The notes: generated by a model not told the origin, from the sequence alone. 64,000 nucleotides of DNA from Halichoerus grypus (GCF_964656455.1 NC_135717.1:15642775-15706774); one strand, 5' to 3'. Shown: positions 33,589 to 46,718, counted from the first letter of the stretch. A program made the numbers and translations.

Positions 33589-36500
33589 TCTCTCTCTGTT
33601 TTTATCTCATTTTATTTTTCCTTCCCTTCCCCTATGTTCATCTGTTTTGTTTCTTAAATTCCACATATGAGTGAAATCATATATTTGTCCTTCTCTGACT
33701 GACTTATTTCACTTAGCATAATACACTCTAGTTCCATCCACATTGTTGCAAATGGCAAGATTTCATTCTTCTTGATTGCTGATATTCCATTGTACATATA
33801 TACCATACCATCTTTGTCCATTCATTAGTTGATGGACATTTGGGCTCTTTCCATAATTTGGCTATTGTTGATAGTGCTGCTATAAAGATCGGGGTGCATG
33901 TGCCCCTTAGAATCAGCATTTTTGTATCCTTTGGATAAATACCTAGTAGTGCAATTGCTGGGTCTAGGATAATTCTATTTTTAAATTTTCAAGGAACCTC
34001 CATACTGTTCTACAGATTGGCTGCACCAGTTTGCATTCCCACTAATAGTGCATGAGGGTTCCCCTTCCTCCACATCCTCACCAACACTTGTTGTTTCCTG
34101 ACTTATTAATTTTAGCCATACTGACTGGTGTGAGGTGGTATCTCATTGCAATTTTTATTTGCATTTCCCTGATGATGAGTGATGTTGAGCATCTTTTCAT
34201 GTGTCTGTTAGCCATCTGGATGTCTTCTTTGGAAAATTGTCTATTTATGTCTTCTGCCCATTTCTTAACTGGATTTTTTTGGGGGGGTGTTGGGTTTGAT
34301 AAGTTCTTTATAGATTTTAGATACTCTTTATCAGATATGTCACTTGCAAATATCTTCTCCCATTCTGTCGGTTGCCTTTTAGTTTTGTTGATTGTTTCCT
34401 TTACTGTGCAGAAGCTTTTTATCTTGATGAAGTCCCAGTAGTTCATTTTTGCTTTTGTTGCCCTTGTTTTTGGAGGTGTGTCTAGCAAGAAGTTGCTGTG
34501 GCAGAGGTCAAGGAGGTTGTTGCCTGTGTTCTCCTCTAGGATTTTGATGTATTCCTGTCTCACATTTAGGCCTTTTATCCATTTTGAGTTTATCTTTGTG
34601 TATGGCATAAGAAAGTGGTCCAGTTTCATTCTTCTACACATGGCTGTCCAATTTTCCCAATACCATTTGTTGAAGAGACTGTCTTTTTTCCATTGGATAT
34701 TCTTTCCTACTTTGTTGAGGATTAGTTGACCATAGAGTTGAGGGTCCATTTCTGGGCTCTCTATTCTGTTCCATTGATCTAAGTGTCTATTTTTGTGCCA
34801 GTACCACATTGTCTTGATGATTAAAGCTTTGTCATAGAGCTTGAATTCTGGAATTGTGTTGCCTCCAGCTTTCTTTTTCTTTTTCAGCATTCCTTTGGCT
34901 ATTCAGGCTCTTTTCTGGTTCCATACAAATTTTAGGATTGTTTGTTCCAGCTCTGTGAAAAATGCTGGTGGCATTTTGATAGGGATTGCTTTGAATGTGT
35001 AGATTGCTTTGTATAGTACAGACATTTTAACAGTATTTGTTCTTCTAATCCATGTGCATGGAATGTTTTTCCATTTCTTTGGGTATTCTTCAATTTCTTT
35101 CATAGGTGTTCTATAGTTTTCAATGTACAGATCCTTTATGTCTTTGGTTAGGTGTATTCCTAGGTATCTTATGGTTTTGGGTGCAATTGAAAATGGGATC
35201 GATTCTTTGATTTCTTTTTCTTCTGCCTCATTGTTAGTGTATAGAAATGCAACTGACTTCTGTGCATTTTATACCCTGAGACTGCTGAATTCTTGTATGA
35301 GTTCTAGCAATTTTTGGGTGGAATCTTTTGGATTTTCAACAGAGTATCATGTGTTCTGTGAAGAGTGAAAATTTGACTTCTTGTTTGCCAATTTGACGAA
35401 TTTTATTTCTTTTTGTTGTCTCATCGCTGAGGCTAGGACTTCTAGTACTATGTTGAACAATAGTGGTGAGAGTGGACATCCCTGTCGTGTTCCTGACCTT
35501 AGGGAAAAGCTCTCAGTTTTTCCCCATTGAAGATGAATATTCGCTGTGGGTTTTTTTTTTTTTTTAATATGGCTTTTATGTTATTGAAGTATGTTCCCTC
35601 TATCCCTACACTACAGAGAGTTTTAATCAGGACCGGATGTTGTATTTTGTCAAATGCTTTTTCTGCTTCTAATGAGATGATCATATGGTTCTTGTCCTTT
35701 CTTTTATTAATGTGGTGTATGATGTTAGTTGATTTATGGATGTTGAACCACTCCTGAAGCACAAGGATGAATCCCACTTGGTCGTGGTAAATAATCCTTT
35801 TAATGTACTGTTGGGTCCTATTAGCTAGTATCTTGGTGAGAATTTTTGTATCCATGTTCAACAGGGATATTGGTCTGTAATTCTCCTTTTTGCTGGGGTC
35901 ATTGTCTGGTTTTGGCTTCATAGAATGAGTTTGTAAGTTTTCCTTCCATTTCTATTTTTGGGAACAGTTTCAGAAGAATAGGTATTAATTCTTCTTTAAA
36001 TTCTTTGCAGAATTCTCTTGGGAGGCCATCTGGCCCTGGGGTCTTGTTTGTTGGGAGATTTTTGATTACTTCTTCAATATCTTTGCTGGTTATGGGTCTG
36101 TTCAGGATTTCTATTTCTTCCTGTTTCAGTTTTGGTAGTTTATATGTTTCTAGGAATGCATCTGTTTCTTCCAGATTGCCTAATTTGTTGGCATATAGTT
36201 GCTCATTGTATGCTCTTGTTATTGTTTGTATTTCTGTGGTGTGATCTCTTTCATTTATGATTTTATTTATTTGGGTCCTTTCTCTTTTCTTTTTGACAAG
36301 TCTGGTCAGTGGTTAATCGATCTTATTAATTCTTTCAAAGAACCAGCTCCTGGTTTTGTTGATCTATTCTATGGTTCTTTTGATTTCTATTTCATTGATT
36401 TTTGCTCCAATCTTTATCATTTCTTTTCTCCTGCTGGATCCAGGCTTTATTTGCTGTTCTATTTCCCGCTCGTTTAGGCATAAGATTAAATTGTGTATTT

Positions 36501-38339
36501 GAAACTTTTTTTTTGTATCTTGAGACAGACCTGTATTGCTTTTTGCTTCTCTCTTAGGACCACCTTTGCTGCATCCCAAAGGTTCTGAACTGTCATGTTT
36601 TCATTTTCATTTGTTTCCATGTATTTTAAATTCCTCTTTAATTTCCCAGTTGACCCATTCATTCTTTAGGAGGATGCTCTTTAACCTCCATGTATTTGTG
36701 TTCCTTCCAAATTTTCTCTTGTGATTGAGTTCAAGTTTTAAAGCACTGTGGTCTGAAAATATGCAGGGAATAATCCCAATCTTTTTGTACTGGTTGACAA
36801 CTGATTTGTGACTCAGGATGTGATGTATTCTGGAGAATGTTCCATGTGCACTCAAAACAATGTGTATTCTGTTACTTTAGGATGAAGTGCTCTGAATATA
36901 TCTGTGAACTCCATCTGGTCCAGTGTGTCATTCAAAGCCCTTGCTTCCTTGTTGATCTCCTGCTTAGATAATCTGTCCATTGCTGTGAGTGGGGTGTAAA
37001 GTCCCCACATTGTTATCAATGTGTTTCTTTAATTTTATTATTAGTTGGTTTATATAATTGGCTGCTCACAAATTAGGGGCATAAATATTTACAATTGTTA
37101 GATCTTCTTGTTGGATAGACACCTTTATTATGATATAGTGTCCTTCTTCATCTCTTATTACAGTCTTCGGTTTAAAATCTATTTTTTCTGCTATAAGGAT
37201 TGCTACTCCAGGGTTCTTTTGATGTCCTTTAGCATGATAAATGGTTCCTCACCCCCTTACTTTCAATCTGAAGGTGTCTTTGTGTCTAAAATGAGTCTCT
37301 TGTAGACAGCATATTGATGGATCTTTTTTTTTTTTTTTTTTTTTTAAGACAATCTGATACCTATGTCTTTGATTGGAGCATTTAGTCCATTTACATTCGG
37401 AGTAATCATTGAAAGATATTAATTTAGTGCCATTGTATTACCTGTAAAGTCACTGTTTCTGTAGATTGTCTCTGTTCCTTTCTGGTCGTTGTTACTTTTG
37501 GGCTCTCTCTTTGCTCAAAGGGTCCCCTTTAATATTTCTTGCAGGGCTGGTTTAGTGTTCACAAATTCCTTTAGTTTTTGTTTGTTCTGGAAACTCTTTA
37601 TATCTCCTTCTATTCTGAATCACAGCCCTGCTGGATAAGGTCTCCTTGGCTGCACATTATTCCCATTTAACACATTGAATATACCATGCCAGGCCTCTGT
37701 GGACAAATCTGCTGCCAGCCTTATGTGTTTACCTTTGTAGATTAAGGATCTCTTGTCCAGAGCTGCTTTCAGGATTTTCTCTTTATCTCTGAAATTTGCA
37801 AGCTTCACTATTTTTTGTTGAGGTGTTGAATTAGTTTTGTTGATTTTGAGGGGGGTTCTCTGTGTTTCCTGCACTTGAATACCTGTTTACTTAGTCAGAT
37901 TAAGGAAGTTCTCAGCTGTAATTTGTTCAAATAAACCTTCTGCCCCCCCACTTCTCTCCTCCTCTTCTGGGACCCCTATTATTTGAGTATTATTTCTCTT
38001 TATGGTATCACTGATTTCTTGAAGTTTCCCTTCATGATTCAGTAGTTGTTTTTCTAACTTTTCTTAGCTTCCTTATTTTCCAGCATTTTGTCTTCTAGAT
38101 CACTGACCCTCTCTTCTGCCTTGTTTATCCTCACTATTAGAGCCTCCATTTTTAACTGCATCTCAGTAATAGCATTTTTAATTTTGGCCTGATTAGATTT
38201 TACTTCTTTTATTTTTCCAGTAAGGGATTCTCTACTGCCTTCTATGCTTTTTTCAAGCCCAGATACTATCTTTATTATCATTGTTTTGAATTCTAGTTCA
38301 GACATCTTTCGTATATCCATATTGATTAAATCCCTAGCA

Positions 38340-38820
38340 GTGAGTACTGCCTCTTATTCTTTCTTTTGGGGTAAGTTTCTCTGTCTCATCATTATGTCCA
38401 GAAAAGAATAGATGAAAGAGAGAAAAGACAAAAATAGCAGCCATAACACTAGAAAAATACAAATAAAACAAACCAGAAGAAAACAGAAACAAAATAAGAA
38501 AAAAAAAAATCAAAGAAAGAGTAAAACAGAACAAAATGATAAACTAGATCCTTTGTTTGTTTTGGTCTGTTAAGAGAAACTAGATCCCAAATAGGAAAGA
38601 AAGGAAAACTTATATAGATACAAAAATAAAATAAAATAAAATAAAATACAATGAAAGGAAACCAAAAATAAAAAAATAACATGTGTATAAAAATAAAAAT
38701 TAAAAAAGAATTTAAAAAATGAATTGATAAAAGAAGAAAATAGCTGAAAAAAACCTGAAAGACTAAAGAATAATAATAATAATAAAACCTCACAAGTGCT
38801 ATATACTGTTTTCCCCAAGA
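38340..38820. repeat. A-rich, low-complexity segment within the LINE-1
   Basis: An expanded A-rich stretch (on the plus strand) between ORF1 and the 5' UTR of the older LINE-1, including (AAAAT)n at about 38620-38650 and (AAT)n at about 38770. The Phe-rich minus-strand ORFs here (38334-38818) are artefacts of composition. Confidence 0.8.
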
Positions 38821-39129
38821 ACTGATGTTTTACAGTTCTCTATGATCAGTAAACATGGTATTATCTGGTTGTTCCTCCTGATCTTTTGGGGAGGGGCCTG
38901 TTTCACTGATTCTCAGGTGTCTTTGCCCTGGTGGTATTTCACTGCCCTTGCTAGGTGGCCGGGCTCAGTGTATGAGGCTCGAGATTGCACTATGTGGCAT
39001 GTTTTTGATCCCTGAAGGCTTTCAGTACTGTTGTATACTGTTGTATATTCCTGGCGACTCCTTTCAACTTTGTTGAAATTTTGTTGCCTTATGTGTCATA
39101 TACTTCTGAGATCTCTAGTCTGCTCCACT

Positions 39130-40770
39130 GGTCTATGTGTTTCTTTTTATTAGCATAATGTTCTCAAGATCCATATTGTACTTACTTCCTTTTTATAGTT
39201 GAACAATATTCCACTTTATGAATATAGCACATTTTGTTTATCCATTCATCAGTTGATGGATATTTGGGTTGTTTCTGCTTTTGGCCTATTATGAATAATG
39301 CTATGAATATAAGTTTTGTATAGATGCATATTCTTGGGGATATGCCTAAGAGAATTGCTGGGTCATATAGTAACTCCATGTTTATCTTTTGAAGAATTGC
39401 CAGACTCTTCCAAAGTAGCTGCACCATTTTACATTTCCAACAACAGTGCCTGAAGGTTTCACTTCCTCCCACTATCCTCCCCAACACTTGTTATTATTTT
39501 GATTGTAGCCATACAAGAGGTTTTGAAGTGGTATCTCATTGTGCTTTTGATTTGCATTTCCTCAATGGTTAATGATGTTGAGTATCTTTTCATGTGTTTA
39601 TTGGACATTTTTCTGTCTTCTTTGGAGAAGTGTCCATTCAGATTTTTTTGCCCATTTTCAATTAGGTTGTCTTTTTAAAAACATTTTATTTATTTGAGAG
39701 AGAGAGATAGTGACAGAGAGCATGAGTGGTGGTGGGGGGGAAGGGGCAGAAGGAGAGGGAGAAGCAGACTTCCCCCTGAGCAGGGAGCCTGATGCAGGGC
39801 TCGATCCCAGGACTCTGGGATCATGACCTGAGCCGAAGGCAGATGCTTAACTGACTGAACCACCCAGGCGTCCCAATTAGGTTGTCTTTTTATTGCAAGT
39901 TTTCCACAATGGCCTATTAGATCTTTACATATTCTATATACAAGTCCTTTATCAGATATGATTTGCAGATATTTTTTTCCAGTCCGTGGCTTGTCTTTCT
40001 ACCTTCTTGATGATTTCCTTGGCTGCACAAAATTTTTTTACATTTTGATAAAGTCTGATTTGTCTATTTTTTATTTTGTCACTGTGGCTGTGGTGTTGCA
40101 TCTAGGAAGACTTTGCCTAATTCAAGGTTATGAAGATTTAATACTAAGTGGTTTTTTTGGTCTGTTTATTTACCATTTTTTAAAAAAAAGCTTTATAGTT
40201 ACAGATCTTACATTTAGTAGGTCTGTGATCCTTTTTGAATTAATTTTTTGTATGGTATAAAGAAGGGGCCCAACTTTATTATTTTGCATGTGGATTCCAG
40301 TTGTTCCAGTATCATTTGTTTAAAAGACTCTTCTTTCCTTATTGAATTGTCTTGACACCCTTATTAAAAATTGATTGACCATCAAAAATGTAAGGGGTTA
40401 TTTATGGACCCTCAATTGTGTTCTATTGATCTATATGTCTAACCTATGCCAGTACCATTGTGTTTAGATTACAATAGCTTTGTAGTAATTTTTGATTTTA
40501 ATTTCAATAAGTGTGAGTCCTCTACCTTTGTTATTTTTCAAGAATATTTTGTCTATTCTTGTTCTTTGCATTTCTATATGAATTTTAGGATTAGTCAATT
40601 TTTGCAAAAAAAAAAAAAAAAACAAGCTGAGATTTTATTAGATCTGTGTTACATCTGTCTTTTGCCTTTCTTAGCCACTGTTCATTTCCTTCTTTTAGTG
40701 AAAACTTTCATTATCCTTTGTATTGAAATATTTTGGCTTCATGTTTCTCCTAGGTGAAATATTAGACTTA
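39130..40770 (-). mobile_element. Old LINE-1 fragment, minus
   Basis: Reversed ORF2 C-terminal and 3' sequence (ATTCCACTTTATGAATATAG, TTTGATTTGCATTTCC, TTGACCATCAAAAATGTAAG). No coding capacity. A SINE is inserted at 39674. Confidence 0.8.
39674..39874 (-). mobile_element. CAN-SINE, minus
   Basis: TTTTAAAAACATTTTATTTA to CCACCCAGGCGTCCC. AATTAGGTTGTCTTTTT is duplicated (17 bp). Confidence 0.95.
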
Positions 40771-40851
40771 TATAACAAATGTATTCATCTAACTATCTGA
40801 TTCTGAATATAAGAGTGACACAAATGGACCCAGTAAAATAACTTTCTTTCT

Positions 40852-41056
40852 TTTTTTTTTTTTTTTTAAAGATTTTATTTATTTATTTGACAGAGAGAGA
40901 CACAGCGAGAGAGGGAACACAAGCAGGGGGAGTGGGAGAAGGAGAAGCAGGCTTCCCGCGGAGCAGAGAGCCCGATGTGGGGCTCGATCCCAGGACGCTG
41001 GGATCATGACCTGAGCCGAAGGCAGACGCTTAACGACTGAGCCACCCAGGCGCCCC
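40852..41056 (-). mobile_element. CAN-SINE, minus
   Basis: Poly-T and AAAGATTTTATTTATTTATT to GAGCCACCCAGGCGCCCC. AAAATAACTTTCTTTCT is repeated on both sides. Confidence 0.97.
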
Positions 41057-41264
41057 AAAATAACTTTCTTTCTAAGGATATTGGAATGTTCAAATCTATT
41101 TGGAAACATTTTGGTGCATGTTAGCTGGTGCCGTATGTTACAAGAAATCATAAGAAGATAAAACTGCTTTAAGGGCAAACATTTCCAGACAAAGGGCCTG
41201 TTTGTAGGTTCACTCCTTGCATTCCTTCTGATAATACTCCTGCCCCATTTGTCATGGGATGTGA

Positions 41265-41720
41265 GTTGTTATTGTGATGAAGGGATTGTAATGTGTGGAA
41301 TAATGTCTGACCAAAATTCATGTCTGCCTGGAACCTGAGAATGAGACTTTATTTTGAAATAGGGTCTTTGCAGATGTAATTAGTTAAGGATCGTGAAATA
41401 ATATCATACTGGATTTAGGGCAGGCCCTAAAGCCAATGTCCTTATAAGAAGAGAGGACACAGAGATACACAGGGAAAAGGGCCATGCAAAGATAGAGGCA
41501 GAGACTGAAGTGATGCAGCTATAAGCCAAGGATTACTGGGAGCCAGTAGAATCTAGGAAGAGGAAAGATTTTTCCCTATAGTCTTCAGAGAGAACATGGC
41601 CCTGCTGAAATCTTGATATTGAACTTTAGCCTCCAGAACTCAGAGAATACATTTCTGTTGCTTTAAGTTACTTAGTTTGTGGTAGTTTGTTATGTCAGTC
41701 CTAGGAAACTAATAAAGGGG
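41265..41720 (+). mobile_element. Old MaLR/ERVL-type LTR, plus
   Basis: GGTCTTTGCAGATGTAATTA, GTCCTTATAAGAAGAGAGGA, GTGATGCAGCTATAAGCCAA and GTCCTAGGAAACTAATA are in the order of a well-known mammalian LTR consensus. The family name is from memory and uncertain. Confidence 0.6.
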
Positions 41721-41807
41721 TGTATGTGAAATTATGAAATACTGTGAAGGTAGGAGATTTTGATAGAATAAGCGGTATATTCAAATATACCATTAAGGTT
41801 AGTTTAG

Positions 41808-42240
41808 GGATCAGCAAACTATAGCCTATAAGCTATATCTGGCCTACTGAATGCTTTTTAAAAAAATTAATTCCAGTATAATTGGTGTACAGTGTTATAT
41901 TAGTTTCAGGTTTACAATATAGACTAAACAATTCTATACATTACTCAGTACTCTTAATCCCCATCACCTACTTCATCGATCCCCCCACACACCTCCCCTC
42001 TGGCAAACACCAATTTGTTCTCTATATTTAAGATCTCTACTGGATGTTTTTTAAAATAAAGTTTTACAGGAATACAGCCCTGCCCATTCATGAATGTATT
42101 TTCCATGGCTGCTTTGGCGCTACAGTGGGAGAGTTGAGTGATTGCAACAGAGAACTGTACGTCCCACAAAGCCTAAAATATTTATTATCTGCCCCTTTAG
42201 AGAAAGGGTTGCTGACATCTGGCTTACATCATCAAATTGT
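41808..42240 (+). mobile_element. Non-autonomous DNA transposon (hAT/MER-like), split by an L1 piece
   Basis: GATCAGCAAACTATAGCC and ATCTGGCC at the left, and AAATAAAGTTTTACAGGAA, CATGGCTGCTTTGGCGCTAC and GGTTGCTGAC at the right are the halves of one MER-type element. Between them (about 41863-42045) lies a minus LINE-1 3' fragment (GTACAGTGTTATATTAG). Confidence 0.6.
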
Positions 42241-44360
42241 CTACTCACTTAATGACCACAGGCATCACGATGACAACAAAACTTTCAAAAGATGCTGTTG
42301 TATTTGGTAGAATGAAGTTGTCTACGAATGCATGATTCTCCAAATAGCAGTGACTTAAAGGAGACAGAACTTTATTTCTCTCCTGTAAATTTACACAGTG
42401 CAAAGCTGGAATGGCAACCTTATGATCATCAGGAACTCTGGCTCCTTCTATATTGTTGATTTTCCATCCTCAGTATATGGTTTCTACAGCATAAGCCAAG
42501 ATGCAGCTAGCACATCTATATTCTAGTCAGTAGGAAGAGGGAGAGGGAAAAAGAGCATACTTTCCTTTAAGGACTCTTCTAGGAAATTAGTCACACTTCT
42601 ACTTATATCTCATTTGCCAAAACTCAGTCATGTGGACACATGTAGCCACAGGGTGGCTGAGAAATTTATTCAGAGAGGCTAAGTGCACAGCTAAAAATCA
42701 GGGATTCTATTATTTTGGAAGGAAAGGAAAACAGATCTTAGGGAATGGACTAGTAATGTCTGCCACAGCTGTGAACCAGCCTGGCTTTTGTCTTTTTTGT
42801 TACTCAAGGATCCAAGGGAGGACACTATATCTCAAATAAAGTTGTCATAATATTAACGTACTTACACCTGTTGAACAAATGATTGTGTACCATAGGAGTG
42901 CATCTGTGGTTCTGTTTCAGGAGTCCCACTGGGCACGTGGTCAAGGATTTGATTCTACAGTGATTTCAGGGAGGCAGAATACATAGGACTTCATAACTGA
43001 TTGTATGTGAGGTGGAGGGTGAGAGAAATCTAGGGTAACTCTCAGGTGTCTGCCTTCAGTGAATTGGTGGACACTTGGGTATACTGGCATTTGAGAGATG
43101 AGAGAATGAGGAGGCTGTTCAGTGTGATTTACTTGTAAGGTTTTAAAAGTTCTTAAGTTTTATCACCCCTAGGTAATGCTCAATTTCTCTACCTTTTAGT
43201 CCAACTGAATATTTTAAACTTCATTTTACACATGGCTATGTGGGCCTCAGAGACAAATTGTTCTTGCCTTGAGCTCCTTCCATATCACTCAGCCATCTCT
43301 CATCTCTTGGCAATTTCAACATGTGTGGCCCTGATAAAATACCAAAACATTTCTATTTCTGGACTTTCTAGGTTTCATCTTATTGAGATGGCATCATGCT
43401 CTAAATTATAGCATTGTAATTATGTAAAATGTAAATGTGTAGTTGTATATAATTGTGTAAGATGAAGTATCACATTATTGTGATGTAGAGGAAGAGAAGG
43501 GTGGTAGTCAGGAGTGTCAGGGATCTTGTAGCTGATTGGGAAATCATGTTATATTCAAAATATCATTATCATGAGGTGTGTTCTTATGGGGTTTTGCTCT
43601 AACTTATAAATTATCATTTTGATAAAATGATCAAGTTCTTCCTACGTTAGATTACCATTTCTTTCATCTCCTAACTCTTTTTTATAAAGTTTGGGCCTTT
43701 TTTAAGGTTCAATGAGTGTTGCTTTTTAAAATCAATTTTTTATTAAAAAATTCAAACCCACAGAAAAATTGTAATAGTACAATGAGCAACTGTACACCCT
43801 TCACTCAAATCCATGAACATTTCACTCAACTGTTCATCAATTGTTAACATTTTGCATGCTCTTTTCTCTCTTGCTATTATGTATTATACATAAACACACA
43901 CAATCACTTGATATATATGTGTATATATACAGATATATACGTGTGTGTGTGATATGTATTTTTTGGAAACCATTTGAGAGTTTCTTGAAATTGTAAAATT
44001 TCACATTGATATAATACTATGAGTCCATAGCCACAATTTCTTAATCATCCCAATAATGTTCTTTATAGATTTTGTAAAAATTGATCCAGGATTTAACCAA
44101 GGATCATGCATTGCATTTAGCTGTCGTGTTTCTTTACTTTCCTTTAAGTCTTCTTTTTCTTTCATGACATTGACATTTAAAAAGAGTGTAAGTCAACTAT
44201 TTTGCCAAATAACTCTCAGTTTGACTTCGCTTGGTAGTTTCCTGATGTGTGAATTCAGGCTAATATTATTTGCAGGAACATTACATATGATGTGTCCTTC
44301 TCAGAACATTGTTATCACGAGTCACATGACTTCAGTGTGTCCCGTTTTTTTGTTTTTTCT
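42241..44360. other. No gene seen
   Basis: AT-rich sequence with probable old repeats: a possible LTR or DNA element at about 42340-42800, and a LINE-like 3' piece at about 43740-44075 (CAAACCCACAGAAAAATTG, TACACCCTTCACTCAAATCC). A (TA/TG)n tract lies at about 43905-43955. ORFs such as 42630-42839 and 44056-44382 show no family. Confidence 0.5.
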
Positions 44361-44364
44361 TTTT

Positions 44365-45010
44365 TGTAATTTAAAAATTTAATTAATTAATTAGAGTATA
44401 GTTGACACACATTGTTACATTAGTTTCAGGTATACAACACAATGATTCAACAACTCCATACCTTTTTTTTTTTTTTTTTTTTAAAGATTTTATTTATTTA
44501 TTTGACAGAGAGAGAGACAGCGAGAGCAGGAACACAAGCAGGGGGAGTGGGAGAGGGAGAAGCAGGCTCCCTGCTGAGCAGGGAGCCCGATGCGGGACTC
44601 GATCCCAGGACCCTGGGATCATGACCTGAGCCGAAGGCAGACGCTTAACGACTGAGCCACCCAGGCGCCCTCAACAACTCCATACCTTATGCTGTGCTCA
44701 CCGCAAGTGTAGCTACCATCTGTCACCCTCCAACACTGTTACAGTACCATTGACTCTTTTCCCTATGCTGTACCTTTTATTCCTGTGACTTAGTAATTCC
44801 ACAACTGGAAGCCAGTACCACCACTCCTCTTCACCCATTTTGCCCATCCTTCCACTGTCCTCCCCTCTGGCAACCATCAGTTTGTTCTCTGTATTTCTAG
44901 GTCTGATTTCTGCTTTTTGTTTGCTTATTCATTTTTTTTTTAGATTCCATTATAAGTGAAACCGGTTTTGATATTCGCTTAATCTTTAGTTGAGGTAGTA
45001 TCTGCCAGAT
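44365..45010 (-). mobile_element. Old LINE-1 3' fragment, minus
   Basis: AGAGTATAGTTGACACACATTG and TTTCAGGTATACAACACAAT, then, after a SINE, CTACCATCTGTCACCCTCC and CCCCTCTGGCAACCATCAG, are reversed L1M 3' UTR. Confidence 0.75.
44464..44670 (-). mobile_element. CAN-SINE, minus
   Basis: Long poly-T, AAAGATTTTATTTATTTATT to CCACCCAGGCGCCC. TCAACAACTCCATACCT is duplicated. Confidence 0.97.
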
Positions 45011-45186
45011 CTCTCCATTGTAATTTGATTTGTAATTAATAATTAGTGATTAATATTAATACTTAATAATATTAATAATTAAAAGTAATAATTAGTCATT
45101 GCTGGGGAGATGCTTTTGAGATTGTGTTAATATACTGTTCTCCAAACAAATTTTCAGCCAACAGTTTTAGCATTCCTTCATGGTTC

Positions 45187-45487
45187 TTTTTTTTTTTTTT
45201 AAGATTTTTATTTATTTATTTGACAGAGAGAGACACAGTGAGAGAGGGAACACAAGCAGGCGGAGTGGGAGAGGGAGAGGGAGAAGCAGGCTTTTTGTTT
45301 TTTTAAGATTTTATTTATTTATTTAACAGAGACACAGCGAGAGATGGAACACAAGCTGGGGGAGTGGGAGAGGGAGAAGCAGGCTTCCTGTGGAACAGGG
45401 AGCCTGATGTGGGGCTCAATCCAGGACCCTGGGATCATGACCTGAGCTGAAGGCAGACGCTTAATGACTAAGCCACCCATGTGCCCC
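45187..45487 (-). mobile_element. Dimer-like CAN-SINE, minus
   Basis: The left part (45187-45290) is the reversed tail and half the body of a SINE, ending at GAGAAGCAGGCTTT. A second complete reversed SINE (about 45291-45487) follows directly with its own poly-T and ends GTGCCCC. The outer flanks share TTCATGGTTCTT, so the pair occupies a single target site. Confidence 0.88.
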
Positions 45488-45628
45488 TCATTCATGGTTC
45501 TTAATTATTACCATGGTGGTTATGAAATAGTAATTTTTCTATTTCTATTACACCTACTACATTTTTTAGTTAGCATGATTTTGTAAAAAAGAGCTTTCCC
45601 TTTTCCCCACATCACATTTAAACATTAT

Positions 45629-45826
45629 TTTTTTTTTAAAGATTTTATTTATTTATTTGACAGAGAGAGTCACAGCGAGAGAGGGAACACAAGCAGGGGG
45701 AGTGGGAGAGGGAGAAGCAGGCTTCCCGTGGAGCAGGGAGCCCGATGCGGGGCTCGATCCCAGGACCCTGGGATCATGACCTGAGCCGAAGGCAGACGCT
45801 TAACGACTGAGCCACCCAGGCGCCCC
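45629..45826 (-). mobile_element. CAN-SINE, minus, young
   Basis: AAAGATTTTATTTATTTATT to GAGCCACCCAGGCGCCCC, near consensus. TAAACATTATTTTT is duplicated. Confidence 0.97.
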
Positions 45827-46154
45827 TAAACATTATTTTTTAATTGAGATGTAATCCACATACACTGAGATGCATATATAGCTTAAGTGTTCAGTCAGTT
45901 TTGATGAATACACACACACAACTCAGACCACTATGAAGACAGAACATTTCCATGAGTTCCCTCATGCCCCTTCCTAGTCAAGCCATCTCCTCCAGAAGCA
46001 ACCACTGATCTAATTTCTATCACTATACATTAACACTGCTTATTCTAGATCTTCATATAAATGGAATCATATGGTATCTATTTTATTTTATTATTTTTTT
46101 AAATTTTATTTTATTTTATTATGTTACGTTAGTCACCATACAATACGTCATTAG

Positions 46155-46345
46155 TTTTTTTTTTTTTTAAGATTTTATTTATTTGAGAGAGAATGAGAGA
46201 CAGAGCACGAGAGGGAAGAGGGTCAGAGGGAGAAGCAGACCCCCTGCTGAGCAGGGAGCCCAATGTGGGACCCAATCCCGGGACTCCAGGATCATGACCT
46301 GAGCCGAAGGCAGTCGCTTAACCAACTGAGCCACCCAGGCGCCCC
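46155..46345 (-). mobile_element. CAN-SINE, minus, in the 3' UTR of L1 A
   Basis: AAGATTTTATTTATTTGAGAG to GAGCCACCCAGGCGCCCC. ACGTCATTAG is duplicated at both ends. Confidence 0.95.
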
Positions 46346-46456
46346 ACGTCATTAGTTTTTGATGTGGTGATCCATGATCTGTTGTTTTCGTATAACACCC
46401 AGTGCTCCATGCAGTACGTGCCCTACTTAATACCCATCACCAGACTAACCCCTCTC

Positions 46457-46589
46457 AGAAAGCAACTGATTTCTGTGCATTGATTTTATATCCTGCCACA
46501 TTACTGAATTGCTGTATGAGTTCTAGTAATTTGGGGGTGGAATCTTTTGGGTTTTCCACATAAAGTATCATGTCATCTGCGAAAAGAGA
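46457..46589 (-). repeat. Copy of an ORF2 reverse-transcriptase segment in the L1 A 3' UTR
   Basis: 133 bp here match 48320-48452 of the same element base for base by eye, in the same orientation. The piece includes the FADD catalytic motif codons. The homologous place in L1 B (about 56945-56960) has only a C-rich stretch. Confidence 0.93.
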
Positions 46590-46718
46590 AACGATTCCCC
46601 TCCCCTCTAAAACCCTGTTTGTTTCTCAGAGTCCATAGTCTCTCATGGTTCCTCTCTCCCTCTGATTTCCCCCCATTCATTTTTCTGTTCCTTCTCCTAA
46701 TGTCCTCCATGCTATTCC

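Larger units (their letters stand above)
33163..39000 (-). mobile_element. Older LINE-1, long but broken, minus
   Basis: Runs from a T-rich tail and 3' UTR (TAGTGTAGTATTGGTTTCAG) through reversed ORF2 (about 33730-37330) and ORF1 (about 37620-38330, with the coiled-coil piece NKAEERVSDLEDKML) to a GC-richer 5' UTR (about 38850-39000). ORF2 survives only as pieces, for example 34078-34890 and the reverse-transcriptase part at 35499-35921. Many stops and frameshifts are present. It is clearly older than the two L1s at 46 and 57 kb. Confidence 0.88.

Noticed and set aside
38334..38818. Phe- and Tyr-rich ORFs resembling multi-pass membrane proteins
   Set aside because: They come from A-rich low-complexity DNA read in reverse within an old LINE-1.
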